This document shows, one piece after another, positions 41,672 to 55,762 of a stretch of 64,000 nt of DNA. This DNA is from Nicotiana tabacum (Eukaryota; Streptophyta; Magnoliopsida; Solanales; Solanaceae): NCBI RefSeq assembly GCF_000715075.1, contig NC_134097.1, forward strand, positions 63,831,190-63,895,189. Reading direction: 5' to 3'. The translations under genes and the position numbers were made by a program. Positions within the stretch are counted from its first letter, which is position 1; every line of letters starts with the position of its first letter. Under the pieces are notes generated by a model. That model was not told where the DNA came from and searched no databases. It saw only the letters and a list, made by a program, of their open reading frames with translations.

Positions 41672-43320
41672 ATGACCCGCTCTTCTACAAAAGAGTTGGT
41701 GAATTACGATTCAGAAATTGAAAAAACTCTTCGATTGTGCAGGAAAGGACAAACATCATCTCCTCAAAGTATAACTTGTGAAGAAATGCAGAATGAAGAG
41801 CTTAATAATAACCAACTTCCACCACATCTAGTGGAAGAACAACTCGATGAGTTGGCTCCACGACGTGATAGAATACTCAAAGATTATGCAAGGCCAGATC
41901 ATTTTGAAGGAGAATCAAGTGTGAGGAGACCACCAATTGCAGCAAACAACTTTGAAATTCACACAGGCTTGATTCAAACCATTCAACAATCATGTCAGTT
42001 TACTGGTGATGCGAGTGAAGATCCTCACACCCATCTAATTGATTTTCTTGAATTAGTTAAAACTTGCAGGTATAATGGAGTCATAACAGACACTATCATG
42101 TTACAGCTTTTTCCTTTTTCATTAAAAGGTGAAGCAAAAATATGGTTGCGAAGTCTGCCAAGAGGTTCAATCACTACATGAGACCAAATGACCCAAAAAA
42201 TTCTTAATAAATATTTTTCACCTGCAAAAACATTTAAAATGAAGCAAGAAATCAATAATTTTATGCAAAAAGATTCTGAATCTGTATACCAAGCATGGAA
42301 ATGATTAAAAGCAATGTTAAAAAATGCCCATACCATGGTATCCAAGATCTTGACATCTTATATATTTTTATCATAGTCTTAAACCCTCTGCTAGAAATGT
42401 TATTGATGCAGCATCAGGAGGATCCATAATGAGCAAAACTATTGCAGAAGCTATGCAATTGCTTAATGAAATTTCAGAAAATGTTGTTTGATGGCCCTTT
42501 GACAGAATGATTGTTAAAAAAGAAGCAGGATTCAATCAAGTGGAAGCTTGGAATACATTAGTGCAATAAATTTTAATTCTGACACAAAAAGTTAAGGCCT
42601 TTCAGGTAAATAATCAATCATCATCTCAACTTGAGAATTGTGGTGTTTGTGGAGGTAATCATCCCAATCATGAGTGTCAAGCTTCAAAATAAAATGAGGA
42701 ATAGGTAAATATGATTAGTTATAGAAATAATTACTCATTTGATAGTTCCATGGCACAAAAACATCCAGGATTTCAATGGAGTAATCCTAATGGTGCTGAA
42801 AATCCTCAAAGATTTTTTAATCAAAAGTAGCAGGTACAAGGACCACCTAGTTTTCAAAATCAAAATAAAGGGCAACAAAATTTTCAACAAAATCAGTATC
42901 AGCCCTACAGAGCTCATCAACAAAGCCTTGAAGACCTGATGTACAAATTCATTAAGGCTATTGACGAGAAGGTTGAAAGTCAACATTCAGCTATCAAAAA
43001 TTTGGAAATTCAGGTAAGCCAATTAGCAACCCTCATGTCTGGGCAAATAAAAGGTACTTTACCAAGTAACACCGAGAAAAATCCAAAGAAACACCTCAAA
43101 GCCATCTCTCTGCGGTCAGGTAAAACTCTTGATGATCCATATGCAGATAGACAAGGAAATCCATAAGAAGTTGAACAGGTAAATGAAAGTGAGAATAAAA
43201 GAGACTCTGAACTTCTAAAAGAACAAAAAGATAAAGGAAAAATGATACAAGAAGATGAATTGATGACAAATCCTTACTCTGTACCCCTCCCATTCCCCAA
43301 AAGCTAAAAAGAGAAAAGCT
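41672..43320 (+). pseudogene. gag: E3 gag relic
   Basis: ATG 41672 opens MTRSSTKELVNYDSEIEK; the capsid domain (IAANNFEIHTGLIQTIQQS, LFPFSLKGEAKIWLRSLP) runs to a TGA at 42179-42181 where Trp is usual. Reading continues with further stops (including a second TGA near 42304) and shifts. A CCHC-like knuckle C-X2-C-X3-H-X4-C lies at 42639-42677. The segment 42939-43166 (KNLEIQVSQLATLMSG, HLKAISLRSGKTLDDP) is the usual gag-protease linker of Athila-like polyproteins. Non-functional. Confidence 0.8.
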
Positions 43321-46300
43321 TGACAAACAGTTCTCAAAGTTTCTGGAAATTTTAAAATAGCTTTACATTAGCATACCTTTTACAAATGCTTTGAAGCAAA
43401 TGCTGGGATATGCTAAATTTCTTAAAGAAATTTTGTCAAGTAAAAGAAAACTAGAAGAAGTTTTAGTAGTTAAGCTTACAGAAAAATGTAGTGCTATACT
43501 TCAAAATAAGCTTCCACAGAAACTTGGTGATCGAGGCAATTTTACAATTCCTTGTACTTTTGGAGGTGCTCACTTTGAAAAAGCATTATGTGATTCAGGT
43601 GCTTCAATAAATCTAATGCCTTTTTCAATTTTCAGGAAATTAGAACTTGGTGAAATGAAGGACACTAGTGTGTCTCTACAATTGGTAGATCAAAATACTA
43701 AAAAATCGAAAGGAAAACATGAAAGTGTCCTCGTTAGGGTTGATAAATTTATATTTCCAGTAGATTTTATAGTACTTGGAATGGAAGAAAATACTGAGGT
43801 ACCATTGATTTTAGGTAGACCATTTCTTACAACAGGAAGAGCAATAATTGATGTCCATCAAGGACAATTAATTTTGCGAGTTGATTAGGAAAGAGTGAAT
43901 TTTGATATGCAGAAAATAATGAAATATCCTAAGATGAGTCATCATCATCTTGTTTTCAAATTGATTTGCTGAATCACCTTGCAGATGAATATAAAGATGA
44001 TCAACTGATTACTGATTCATTGGAAAGATGTTTGGCACAGTCACGTACCACAATTAATGATGACATCACAATCAGAAAAGAAGCTAAAATACTGGAAAAA
44101 GATTCTGAAAATGAGAAAGTCTCACTAAAAGAAGTTCAACCAAAAATTAAACTAAAAACTCTTCCTTCTCATTTGAAATATATTTTTCTTGAACCTGAAT
44201 TATTTCCAGTAATTATTTCATCTTCTTTGACGGCAGAACAAAAAATAAAACTAATGAAGGTGTTAAGAGAACACAAAAGAGCGTTAGGATGGACTAAAGC
44301 TGACATCAATGGAATCAGTCTAGCTATTTGCACGCATAGAATTCTTATGGAGGATAATTAAAAGCCAATATTCCAACCCTAGAGGAGACTAAACCCAGCA
44401 ATGCAGGAAGTCGTCAAGAAAGAAGTGGTGAAACTTCTAGCAGTAGGTATCATTTATCCAATATCTGACAGTCCTTGGGTGAGTCCTATACAGGTAGTAC
44501 CAAAAGAAATGAGGTATGACAGTAATAAAAAATAAAAATAATGAACTCATACGTACTAGAACAGTCACAGGATGGAGAGTCTGTATTGATTACAGACGAC
44601 TTAAATGATTCCACAAGGAAAGATCATTTTCCTTTACCTTTTATTGACCAAATGCTTGAAAGAGTTGCAGGCCATGGTTTTTACTGCTTTCTTGACGGAT
44701 ATTCAGGGTATAATAAGATACCAATTGCTCCAGAAGATCAGGAAAAAACTATATTCACATGCCCCAATGGTACGTATGCTTACAGAAGAATGCCCTTTGG
44801 ACTATGTAACGCTCCTACTACATTTCAGCGTTGCATGTCGGCAATTTTTTCAGACATGACTAAAAAGTTTCATGTAATTTTCATGGATGATTTCACACTT
44901 TTTGGTATGGTATTTGAAGATTGTCTCTATCATTTAACTTTGGTGCTTAAAAGATGTGAAGAGACAAATTTGGTTCTTAATTGGGAAAAATATCACTTCA
45001 AGGTAACATAGGGAATTGTTTTAGGATATAAAATTTCTGCTTAAGGAATAGAAGTTGATGAGGCTAAAATTGATCTTATAGTAGGATTACCCCCTCCTAC
45101 CACTGTTAAAGGTATTAGAAGCTTCTTAGGGCATGCAGGTATTTATAGAAGGTTTATAAAAGATTTTTCAAAAATTTCAAAACCTCTGACTAACGTACTG
45201 ATGAAAGATGTGAAGTTTGAATTTTCAGATAATTGTAGGAAAGTATTTGATATTCTCAAGGAACATTTGACTAATGCTCCAATTGTTGTTTCTCCTGATT
45301 GGAGCGAACCATTTGAACTAATGTGTGATGCAAGTGATATAGCAGTTGGAGCAATATTGGGACAAAAGAGAGACAAAAATTTTAGGCCTATTTACTACGC
45401 CGTAGAACCCTCAATGACGCTCAAAAGAATTATGCCACAACTGAGAAGGGGCTACTTGCAGTAGTATTTGCATTTGACAAATTTAGTTACTATTTGATAG
45501 GAACGAAGGTTACAGTATTTACTGATCATGCTGTTTTAAAATACCTCTTAGCAAAGAAAGATGTTATACCTAGATTGCTAAGATGGATACTTCTTTTGCA
45601 AGAATTTGATCTTGAAATAAAAGATAGAAAAGGTTCAGAAAATCAGGTGGCTGACAACCTATCACGTTTGGAAAATCCTCTAACTGAAACAACAGATACC
45701 AAGGAGGAATTTCCTGATGAGCATGTTTATACAATTGCTACAGTTACATATCAGACACCTTAGTTTTCTGATATTGCCAACTACTTAGTTAGAGGGTGGA
45801 TCCCAAAAGATTTATCTTACGAACAAAGAAAAAAGCTCAAAAAAGAAATAAGATACTATTTTTGGGAAGATCCTTACTTGTTTAAATTTTGTGCAGATGG
45901 TATGACCAAGAGATGTGTAGCAGAAATAGAGATGAACAATATCCTAAGCCACTGTCATGATAGAGCTGTAGGAGGAAACTATGGAGGAAGACGAACAACC
46001 ACAAAAGTGCTTGAAGCTGGTTTTTTTGGCCCACTTTATTTAGAGATGCAAGAAATTATGTCGTAACTTGTGACAAATGCCAGAGTAGCGTAACATTTCA
46101 AAAACAAATGATATGCCTCTTAACTCTATCCTTATGTGTGAAATAGTTGATGTTTGGGGCATTGATTTTATGGGCCCTTTTCCTCCTTCAAACGGCTGTG
46201 AATATATTTTAGTTGCTGTTGACTATGTCTCAAAATGGGTAGAAGCAATGGCAACTAGAAAAAGTAATGCTCATGTTGTTTGTGCTTTTATCAAGTAAAA

Positions 46301-47036
46301 TATTTTTTCTAGATTTTGAACTCCACGAGTTATCATAAGCGATCGGGGAACTCATTTTGTAAGTAAACAATTTGCTAGTTTGTTGCCAAGATATGGAGTA
46401 ACTCATAAAACAGGAACTCCATATCATGCTCAAACAAGCAGACAAGTTGAAGTATCCAATAGAGAATTAAAAAGAATTTTAGAAAAAACTGTTGGTTCTT
46501 CTCTAAAAGATTGGACTTTAAAGTTAAATTATGCTTTATGGGCATACAGAACTGCTTTCAAAACACCCATAGGCACATCTCCTTATAGATTAGTTTTTGG
46601 AAAAGCTTGTCATTTACCCGTGGAACTTGAACATAAAGCATATTGGGCTATAAAGTTGTTAAATCTAAATTTGCCAAATGCAGGTAAACACTGTCTGTTG
46701 CAGCTTGATGAATTGGAGGAGTTCAGATTTGAAGCATATGAAAATGCTAAATTGTACAAAGAAAAAACAACAAAATGGCATGATAACTTCATTCGCCATA
46801 AGGAGTTTACAATTGGAGACCAAGTTCTTTAGTACAATAGCCGGTTGAGATTATTCCCGGGAAAATTCAAGTCACGTTGGTCAGGACCGTACATTGTAAC
46901 AGAAATTACCCCCTATGGTGCCATTGAAATACAACATACAGATGGGAGAGACAAATTCAAAGTAAACGGTCATCGTTTGAAGCCTTATATTAGCAGATTC
47001 TTCAACAAACAGGCTTCAACAATCTTTTTTGCCTAA
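43321..47036 (+). pseudogene. pol: E3 protease-RT-RNase H-integrase relic
   Basis: Ordered pol domains in broken frames. Protease is at 43391-43888 with DSG at 43592 and LILGRPFL. RT runs from about 44160 to 45011 (SHLKYIFLEPELFPVIISS, KDHFPLPFIDQMLERVAG, RRMPFGLCNAPTTFQRCM, FMDDF at 44880-44894). RNase H is at 45201-45763 ([29 protein letters not shown]). The integrase zinc-finger part is at 45878-46066, the core at 46113-46560 ([14 protein letters not shown], then the [18 protein letters not shown] segment carrying the Glu), and the C-terminus reaches 47036. Stops or shifts occur near 43888, 44361, 45011, 45450, 46066, 46298 and 46832. The lineage is Athila-like. Confidence 0.88.
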
Positions 47037-47213
47037 TTTTTAAAATAAGGCGAGCTAACAACGTTAAACTCAGAACTATTTTCTTTCCCTCTCTTTAATT
47101 GTTTAAGTAATTATTAGTAGTAACATATAATATTTCCTTTTTAGTAAATTTATTTAATAAATTTAGTTTTTTTCTTCTTATATAAAAAAAATTAAGAAAA
47201 TAATAATAATTGC

Positions 47214-47299
<86 letters not shown>

Positions 47300-48320
47300 G
47301 TGTGTATATTTAGTATGTAGTAATATATTTTGCCATGATAAAGAAGCACTCCCATGATTTTGACAATGAAAGTTTTCTCCTATAATGAAAAAGAATATTT
47401 TCTTTGTCATAATCTTGTCTTTGTTGTATGAGAAAAACCATGAGAAGCCAAGGAAAAGAAAATGAGTCCAGAATCGAAAAACAAATCAGGGAAGCACCTT
47501 TATCTCCTTTTTTTTATTTGTTTATCATGAGGACATGATATTATTTAAGCGTGGAGTAGAGGAATATTTTTGTTATATATGTGTTTCTTCAAAGTTTTTT
47601 CTTTTTCCTATATTGAAAGCAAAAGGTAAAAAAAAATTGATAAAAATTGAGTTGCCTTATTCCTAAGGCGACTTATTTCATGTACTTCCATGGATTTTTT
47701 GTTCGGTTCTTTGCCATGGTCGTAATATTTTGAATCGAATATTTTTTAGGACTTTTAGTTGTTTAATTTGTTAGATAAATAAGTTGGCTAAACTTTATTT
47801 GACTTGAAAAGCATGAGACTTAAAAAAAACGAAATTGATTAAGTACCAATCACGGGTTTTATGATTACCTTTCTAAGCTCATACTTACTTATTGGTGATT
47901 GAAATCATAATTTTTGTGGTTCCAAGTGTATTGTGCGGTTAGCTTATATTGTCTAGTTCTCCTGCTTATTTGGACATCTAGAACTTGCCTTGAATGTGGT
48001 TTAAACGAAATTCTAGGTAGATCTTTGAGTTGAGAAATGAAAGTAGGCTTTCTTTGTTGAGCCACCACCTAAATTAACCTACCTTGATGATCTTTATCTC
48101 TAGTTAGCCTAGTTGAGTCTAAATAAATTATTATTATTATTATTGGTAGTAGTAGTAGTAGTAGCCAAGCTTTTAACTCTTATCTTGTTTGTTGTTAAGA
48201 TTTATTATTTGTACACCCAATTCCCTTTGGGCACTTTAAGAGTTGATATAAATGTAAAAAATTAGGGGTGAGGTGTAATTGTGGAAAGAACTGATGTAAG
48301 AACAAGTATTTGAGCTTGTT
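47037..48320 (+). other. E3 3' untranslated region, left part, with microsatellites
   Basis: No gene. A compound (TA)n(TG)n(TA)n(TG)n microsatellite lies at about 47215-47309 and (ATT)n(GTA)n at 48128-48165. Minus-strand ORFs over the first are artefacts of the dinucleotide runs. Confidence 0.7.
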
Positions 48321-50686
48321 TGTCATGACTCAAAACTGAGACCTGATCGTGATGGCACCTCTCATGAAGACAAGGTTAGCCGACATAACACCCATTTTAA
48401 CCATTTAATCATTAAGAGTCATTTTTAAGCCTTTAATTACATAAATGTTTCATAATATAAGTCTGAATGAACTGTGCGAAAATAAAATACAAGTCCGATA
48501 TCGGGGTGTCACTAGTCATGAGCATCTACTAAGGCCTGAATACAACAAAAACAGTCAAAAATGTACTAAGTACAGTAATGAAAATAAGATGAAAGAAGTA
48601 GTGCTACGAATGTCATGTAGCCACCTTGCTAACTCTGATAACTCGGCGTCTGGGCAATCAACACCCGATATCGGGTTCCGAAATACCTGAATCTGCACAC
48701 GAGTTGTAGGGAGTAATGTGAGTATTCCAACCCAGTAATTAATAAAAGTAAATAAAGACTGAGCAGTAGGAAACGATGAATCCACATTTATGATAAACTC
48801 AATAAGCACAACGGGCTTTCAAATCAGAATACGAGTCAATCGTCTCATTTAAAATCCAGCTTTTAGCAAAAATCATTTGAAAATGCTTTCCAACAGTTTC
48901 AGTAGGGGTTCAATACCATTTATAATAAAAGAGATGAAAACCATAATAGGCCACTCTGGCAAAACATAGTTCGTATATAGCCCCTCGGGCAAAACACAAA
49001 TTTACACCCATTTCATAACTTAAAAACATCAGTTTGAATGAAAGTTTATTTAAAACATTTGTTCAACATTTTTCAATAGAGGCTCAGTCTAAAGATGAGT
49101 GAAAGCAGTAATTAAATCAACATGTTCAATAGAAACTCACTTTAAAGAGGAGTGAAAACAGTAAGTTCATAAACTAGCCCCTCAGGCAAAGTATCACTCA
49201 TGTACATGTATATATATAGCCCCTCGGGCAAACCTCTCATATATCTATAGCCCCTCGGGCAAGCCCCTCAATCACTCATGACTCAACTCTTACCAGTCAG
49301 CGCTCACACTCAGCACTCACACTCAATAGGTACCATATAGTAACCGTTGTGGCGTGCAACCCGATCCATATATCGCTGCGGCATGCAGCCTGATCCATAT
49401 ATATAGTCGACTGCGCTCACTAGAAGTGTGCAGACTCCGAAGGGACCCCTAAGCCCAAGAGTTATATCGTTGCGGCGTGTAGCCCGATCCCATGTATATA
49501 TCGTTGCAGCGTGCAGCCCGATCCATATAAGTATCGCTGCGGCGTGCAGACCGATCCATATATATATATATATATTGTTGTGGCGTGCAACCCGATCCAT
49601 AGATATATAATCCCCACAACCAGGCCCTCGGCCTCTCTCAGTTATTAACCTCACAATCAGACCCTCGATCTATCTCAGTCATCAACCTCACACTCAGATC
49701 CTCATTCTATCTCAGTCATCAACCTCACGATCACTCGGACCATTAGTAAAACAGGGAACTCAACCCAAACAGTTTTCACATTTTAAGAATTGAAGTGATA
49801 AAAACCAGGTTTGAACAATAAAACAGGTAAATCATGACTGAGGATATGCTTTCGAAATAAATAGAGTGAGGAAAAATGGTAAAAATGCCACTAAAAGTCT
49901 CAACGGGTCGGGACAAGGCCCCAAACATGGCATATAGCCAAAAATATAATATTAATGTGAAATGGCCTACTCGCGAACGTGAAGGCCATTTTCTCTGCAA
50001 CACTGATCAACAATTTCTGCAACTTTTCAAAACATGAAATGGCCCGATGGATCACCCGAAACTCACCTGAGGCCCTCGGGAACTCAATTAAACATGCCAC
50101 ATATCCCATAAAATCATTCAAACTTGTTCCAACCTTCAGAACGCTCAAAACAACATTAAAACACAAAATTTGCATCGAATTCTAGCCTAAGAATTCTAAA
50201 ATCTTCCGAATTATGCTTTTGATAACCCAAACAAACCACGTCCGAATGACTTGAAATTTTGCACACACATCACAAATGACAAAACGAAGCTACTGAAATT
50301 TCCGGAATTCCATTCCTACCCCTATATCAAAATCTCACCTACCAACCAGGAAACGCCAAAATCTCAATTTCGCCAATTCAAGCCTAAACCTTCCACGGAC
50401 TTCCAAAATGCATTCCGATCATGCTCCTAAATTCCAAATCACCTAACGAAGCTAACATAATCATAAAAATTCTGATCCGAGCTCATCTACTAACACGTCA
50501 AAACTTAGTCAAACCTTTTAAATTTTAAGTTTCAAATTGAGAACTGTTCTTCCAAACTCATTCTGATTACCCTGAAAACCAAATCAAATGATTTACATAA
50601 GTCATAATACATCACGAGGGGGTAGTCATTCCCGAGAATTGGTGAGAAAAGTGTAAAAGCTCAAAACGACCAGTCGGGTCGTTACA
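48321..50686 (-). repeat. E5 3' LTR, 2366 bp (1-kb deletion)
   Basis: Aligns with 54557-57912 except for a gap near 49953 corresponding to about 56142-57184. Contains CCCCTCGGGCAAA repeats (48970-49265), about six ~36-bp units GCGTGCAGCCCGATCCATAT (49346-49600) and ~37-bp CATCAACCTCACACTCAGA units (49630-49740). Confidence 0.88.
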
Positions 50687-50700
50687 TCCTCCCCCACTTA
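50687..50700 (-). promoter_or_regulatory. E5 polypurine tract
   Basis: Minus strand TAAGTGGGGGAGGA ends directly before TGTAACGACC of the LTR. Confidence 0.85.
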
Positions 50701-53700
50701 AATAGATGTTCGTCCTTGAACGTGCCCAGAGTTGTTCCAAAAGCCAGCCAATCGCTGAATAACCTTGTCATGAACATACCCAGGGGTGATCCCACGTCAC
50801 CCTATCTCGTATAGGTCTGATGACACAATGTAACTGAAATTCCACAGTCCAACCTAGCCCATGAACCTTAGAACCACATTTCCACTTCTAAAATCATCCA
50901 CAAGATCAAACTCTCACATCTATACTCTGACTAAGCCCGAACAAGCTGTAATAACCCATACACACAACCTCGGTGCGATTACATGATATACCACATAACT
51001 CAAACACTTGAAGCGATAACTTCTAATCACAGCAACTGCACACAACAACCGAATATCAATAGGAAACCTCTTATCAACTAAAGTCTCATTCCAACGCTTT
51101 CATATACTGCCAATGATAAATGAAACACGCAGTAAGCCATACCCGTTTTCCTCAAATCAACCATTTTTAAAGCCACTTCTCTTTGGCAAAGACCATAGCA
51201 AATTCCTGAGTTGAACCTCGATATTATCATTCCCACATGCTGAAATCAAATTTGTTTGCAGTCATTAAAGATCCCGACGATCTCACCTAAACCAACACAA
51301 CTACTCTGGTGACATTGACATATCAATACAGACTAAAGCCATGACTTGTGCAATTCGTGCACCAATAAGCCACAACCAGAACTTACTCAAATCACGAAAA
51401 TGACTCAAATGAAAGAGCTATACCGCAAGCTCACTAGTACCACCACAACACAAGGCTGAGAACCCGCCACACATTGTAGAAATAGAACACATGAATCTAA
51501 CCCGCAAGATCATACTTCCACATAGTGTCGCTCCAATGCGCGACCTCATCCAAACACTGGTCCACATGAGACACCTTAAGTTACTATGCTCAAAATCGAC
51601 AACCGCGCACAATATGATGTCTAAAGCCAAAGTGATCGTCATAACCACTATGAAGAAACTATATAACACCACAAAACTCGAAAGGACATAACCGATACGC
51701 CATCTACTGAGAAATACCCAGTACTCTTCCCATTTGAATTCCACTGAGAGGCCCTAATAACACCGCACCACATGTGCCTATAATCAACAAATCCTAACAG
51801 CTCGCAACATTGAAAGGTAACTCATAGATCCCCCTGATTACTAATAGCTCAATAACAACCAAATCAACACATCCCCACCAATGGCAACTTGAAGTCAACA
51901 AAACCGTCGCGATACAAAACACACATCCATATAGGCCTACCAATGAACCACACATCAACTCTAGTCACCCACAACAGATAAATGATCCTCTGAAGGTTCA
52001 TAATGACTGAATCATAGCACACACTATTAGCTGACTAACTTACCCACATCCTTGCCATCCACAACCACGAGCTAACCTGTATATGAGAACTTCTAGTCTC
52101 CAAGTCCATAAAGCATATGAATTACCATATTTGGTCCCATTTCCGCTACTCGCATATATAACACACCTCTAGTACTCAATCATCTCATGAGAGGTACACC
52201 TATAATTCTTCTGTGCCATCGAGCAGACTCAAATATCATCAGACGATCAGACAAGATAGTGCCTCAATACCAATAAAGCATCCATAACTCAAACACATTG
52301 CCCTATCTGAAATGTATAACCTCATCAAGCCACACCAATTAGTGATCTCATTTATCTAGTCACCTGAAGCTGCCCATGCTATCTAAGAATTTGTGACCTC
52401 CCTTTTGAATCTGAACCATGACCTCACACATGCAAATATCAATCCTACACAACATACCGCATAACCCGTACCATCCTAGGATAACCATGAGAACTTTATA
52501 TCCATTCCGAACAACAAATAACTATGTACTCCACTAGCCAAGAACTTCCCATTGACCCATCTAGAAGAAAATCACTATACATACCATTCTCCTCGGGCCA
52601 ATAGGAAAAATATACCCCTCTAACCGTGGTGGAAACCATCTAGAACTCTCTGAATTCAATTTGCACAACTCCAAATCGTCAGGACTGAGTCCTTCTAACA
52701 CAACCGAGTTATGCAGGGTCACTAAAAACCAAAATAATTACCACGAAACACTTGTAGAAACTCATTACCTCATACACATCCAAGAACTAATCATATCCTT
52801 ACCATACCGACTCGGCCTACTACCAAGTTATCCCACCTATCCGAGATCCCTTCTGATTTACCTTCAACTTGATACTCCTTCTTACTATAACATCACAATT
52901 TCTCAACCCAGACTTACCACACGAGACCCAAGCACAAAACCACACCATCTAAGACTCATAAGCCGCTGAATACTCTCTTAAATATTCCAAAAGCGCCACA
53001 TTCAAAATGCTTTACTCTGAAGAGATTCTTGTGAATCTAAATCGTTACCTTTACTTTCCAGATACTGATACATTGAATCCCATAATTAATATAGAAAATA
53101 CCACAAGTCTTGACATCTTCCAATAAAAACTCAGTTTCCAACCACATATACAACTTGAAAATACCCAATTGTTACATGTAAAATCTTGAACACATTAGAA
53201 CAATTCTCAAGATTCATTCACTCTATTCTAACTACAATCAGCCCCATCAAATGAACAGAACCACCCGTGCCTCGATAGCACTCCAAAACCGCAGAGTGTA
53301 ACCTCATCCTAGAACAACCAAGTAACTTCCTGCTCTATGCACCGAGCATCCATTACCAACAACAACTCAACGATTCTGTGATTCTTATACACCTATGAAG
53401 CATGACATAACCTTTGTCAAAATTTTCCTTTACTCGTGCCATCCTCGGTCTCAATCTCCGTAGGCCATAACTAATTCACCAGTATGCCTCAAACTGGAAC
53501 CAATATAGAACATAACCGTGCAATCAACTAATCAAAAACAGACTCCCCCTCTTGGCTCAAAGCCATAGATGAAAACACATACAATAATGCGTAACACATA
53601 TACTCTATTGCTGCCATAATACCATAGTGAGATTTAAACTCAATCCTTCATAAGCTTGTGAAACACAGACCATCTGGTACTTTAAATCTTCTGCAAATCT

Positions 53701-54532
53701 CACATTCATCCTCGCAACAGTCAACCCCACTCTCTTAAGAAGCCCAAATTTAAATTGTAACACATATACTTCACTTATAAATGAGATCTTTTAACATACA
53801 ACATAAGGATCACACAACCTCAGAACACTCCGCAGGAGGTAACCCACCTGCTTTGCCTCAAATTGGCATTTCTGTATACCTTCCACCGTCATAAACATTA
53901 CCAAGTCACTTAGTCTTCCTGAGTCTGAACTTATACCACAACATGAAATTTACTTCACTCCCAACTAGAAAACATGAAAAGATTCTTCACACGCCCATAA
54001 CTCGGGGCTATACTTCGACTCAAGGTGGAAATCAAACACCAAATAGTCTTTGCTGCCCCAAAGCAGACCCTTCTCTCCTCATTCAGTTCATATAAACATA
54101 TATCGCAGTCATAACACACTCATTACGTAGCTATCCAGTCATTACTCCCCTTCATAGGAACACAACAGAACATGTAGGTCCAGAAGCACGCGCTCATGCA
54201 ATCATCAGCTCAATGCTCAAGCTATAGGAAAAAATCCAGCCTCGAGTCCTCCAGACTGGCCCAACATCAACGCACAGAGATCACATCTCGCCCCTCGAAC
54301 AGGGAATCACAAGCCATCGATGCATATCTAATATTGAGCGCTCATGCGCGTATACGAACGCGTGGAAGGAATTCAATAGTTACATTTCAAACTGAATTAA
54401 GGACGCACGATAAGACTTTCAACAATATGAAGCTTTTCCTAAAGGTTCGACAGTCACTCGAGGATAAATACAAAGGTCTCCGTACCGATCCGCGAAACTC
54501 TACTAAACCTGCTCATGACTCGTGAGACCTGT
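50701..54532 (-). other. E5 internal region, no coding capacity
   Basis: 3.8 kb of A/C-rich (+ strand) sequence. No retrotransposon domain found on either strand; ORFs are at most about 110 codons and unrecognised, including 54196-54525. The reverse strand is T/G-rich with many stops. Confidence 0.7.
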
Positions 54533-54553
54533 GTAACCTAGGCTCTGATACCA
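54533..54553 (-). promoter_or_regulatory. E5 primer-binding site (initiator tRNA-Met)
   Basis: Minus strand TGGTATCAGAGCC followed by TAGGTTAC, three nt from the LTR end. Well preserved. Confidence 0.88.
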
Positions 54554-54556
54554 ACT

Positions 54557-55726
54557 TGTCACTACCCAAAACTCAGACCTGGTCGTGATGGCGCCTCTCA
54601 TGAAGACAAGGCCAGCCGACACAACACCCATTTTAACCCTTTAACCATTAAGAGTCCTTTTTAAGCCTTTAATTACACAAATGTTTCATAATATAAGTCT
54701 GAATGAATAGTGTGGAAATAACATACAAGCCCGATATCGAGGTGTCACTAGTCATGAGCATCTACTAAGGTCTGAATATAACAAAAACAGTCAAAAATGT
54801 ACTAAGTACAGTAATGAAAATAAGACAAATGAAGCAGTGCTGTGAACGTCGTGCAACCACCTTGCTAACTCTGATGACTCTACGTCTGGGCAATAAACAC
54901 CTGCTACTTGGTTCCAAAATACCTGAATCTGCACACGAGGTGCGGGGAGTAATGTGAGTACTCCAACCCACTAAGTAATAAGAGTAAATAAAGACTGAGT
55001 AGTAGGAAACAATGAATCCACATTTATGATAAACTCAATAAGCACAACGGGCTTTCAAATCAAAATACGAGTCAATTGTCTCATTTAAAATTCAGGTTTT
55101 GGTAAAATCATTTGAAAATGCTTTCCAATAGTTTTAGTAGGGGTTCAATACCATTTATAATAATGGAGATGAAAACCATAATAGGCCCCTCGGGCAAAAC
55201 ATAGTCCGTATACAGCCCCTCGGGCAAACATAAAAATTTACACCCATTTCAGAACTTACAAACTTTATTTTGAATTAAAGTTTATTTAAAACGTTTATTC
55301 AACATTTTTCAATAGAGACTCGGTCTAAAGATGAGTGAAAACAGTAATTAAATCAACATGTTCAATAGAAACTCACTTTAAAGAGGAGTGAAAACAGTAA
55401 GTTCATAAACTAGTCCCTCAGGCAAAGCATCACTCATGTACATGTATATATATATAGCCCCTCGGGCAAGCCTCTCAGTCACTCGTGACTCAACTCTTAC
55501 CAATCAGCACTCACACTCAATGGATACCATATAGTAACCGTTGCAGCGTGCAACCCGATCCATATATATAGCCGACTGTGCTCACTGGGGGTGTGCAAAC
55601 TCCGGAAGGGCTCCTACAGCCCAAGCGCTATATCGTTGCGGAGCGCATCCCGATCCCACATATATATCACTGCAGCGTGCAGCCCGATCCATATAAGTAT
55701 CGCTACGGCATGCAGCCCGATCCATA

Positions 55727-55762
<36 letters not shown>

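Noticed and set aside
47095..47410. Minus-strand ORFs rich in Tyr-Ile and Thr-His repeats
   Set aside because: Translated microsatellite; no coding signal.
54196..54525. Plus-strand 109-codon ORF inside E5
   Set aside because: Opposite to the element's strand, no recognisable domain, and no conservation evidence.
27693..54553. tRNA genes at TGGTATCAGAGC-type sequences
   Set aside because: Only the 3'-complement of tRNA-Met is present, beside LTR ends (27693 and 54533). These are primer-binding sites, not genes.
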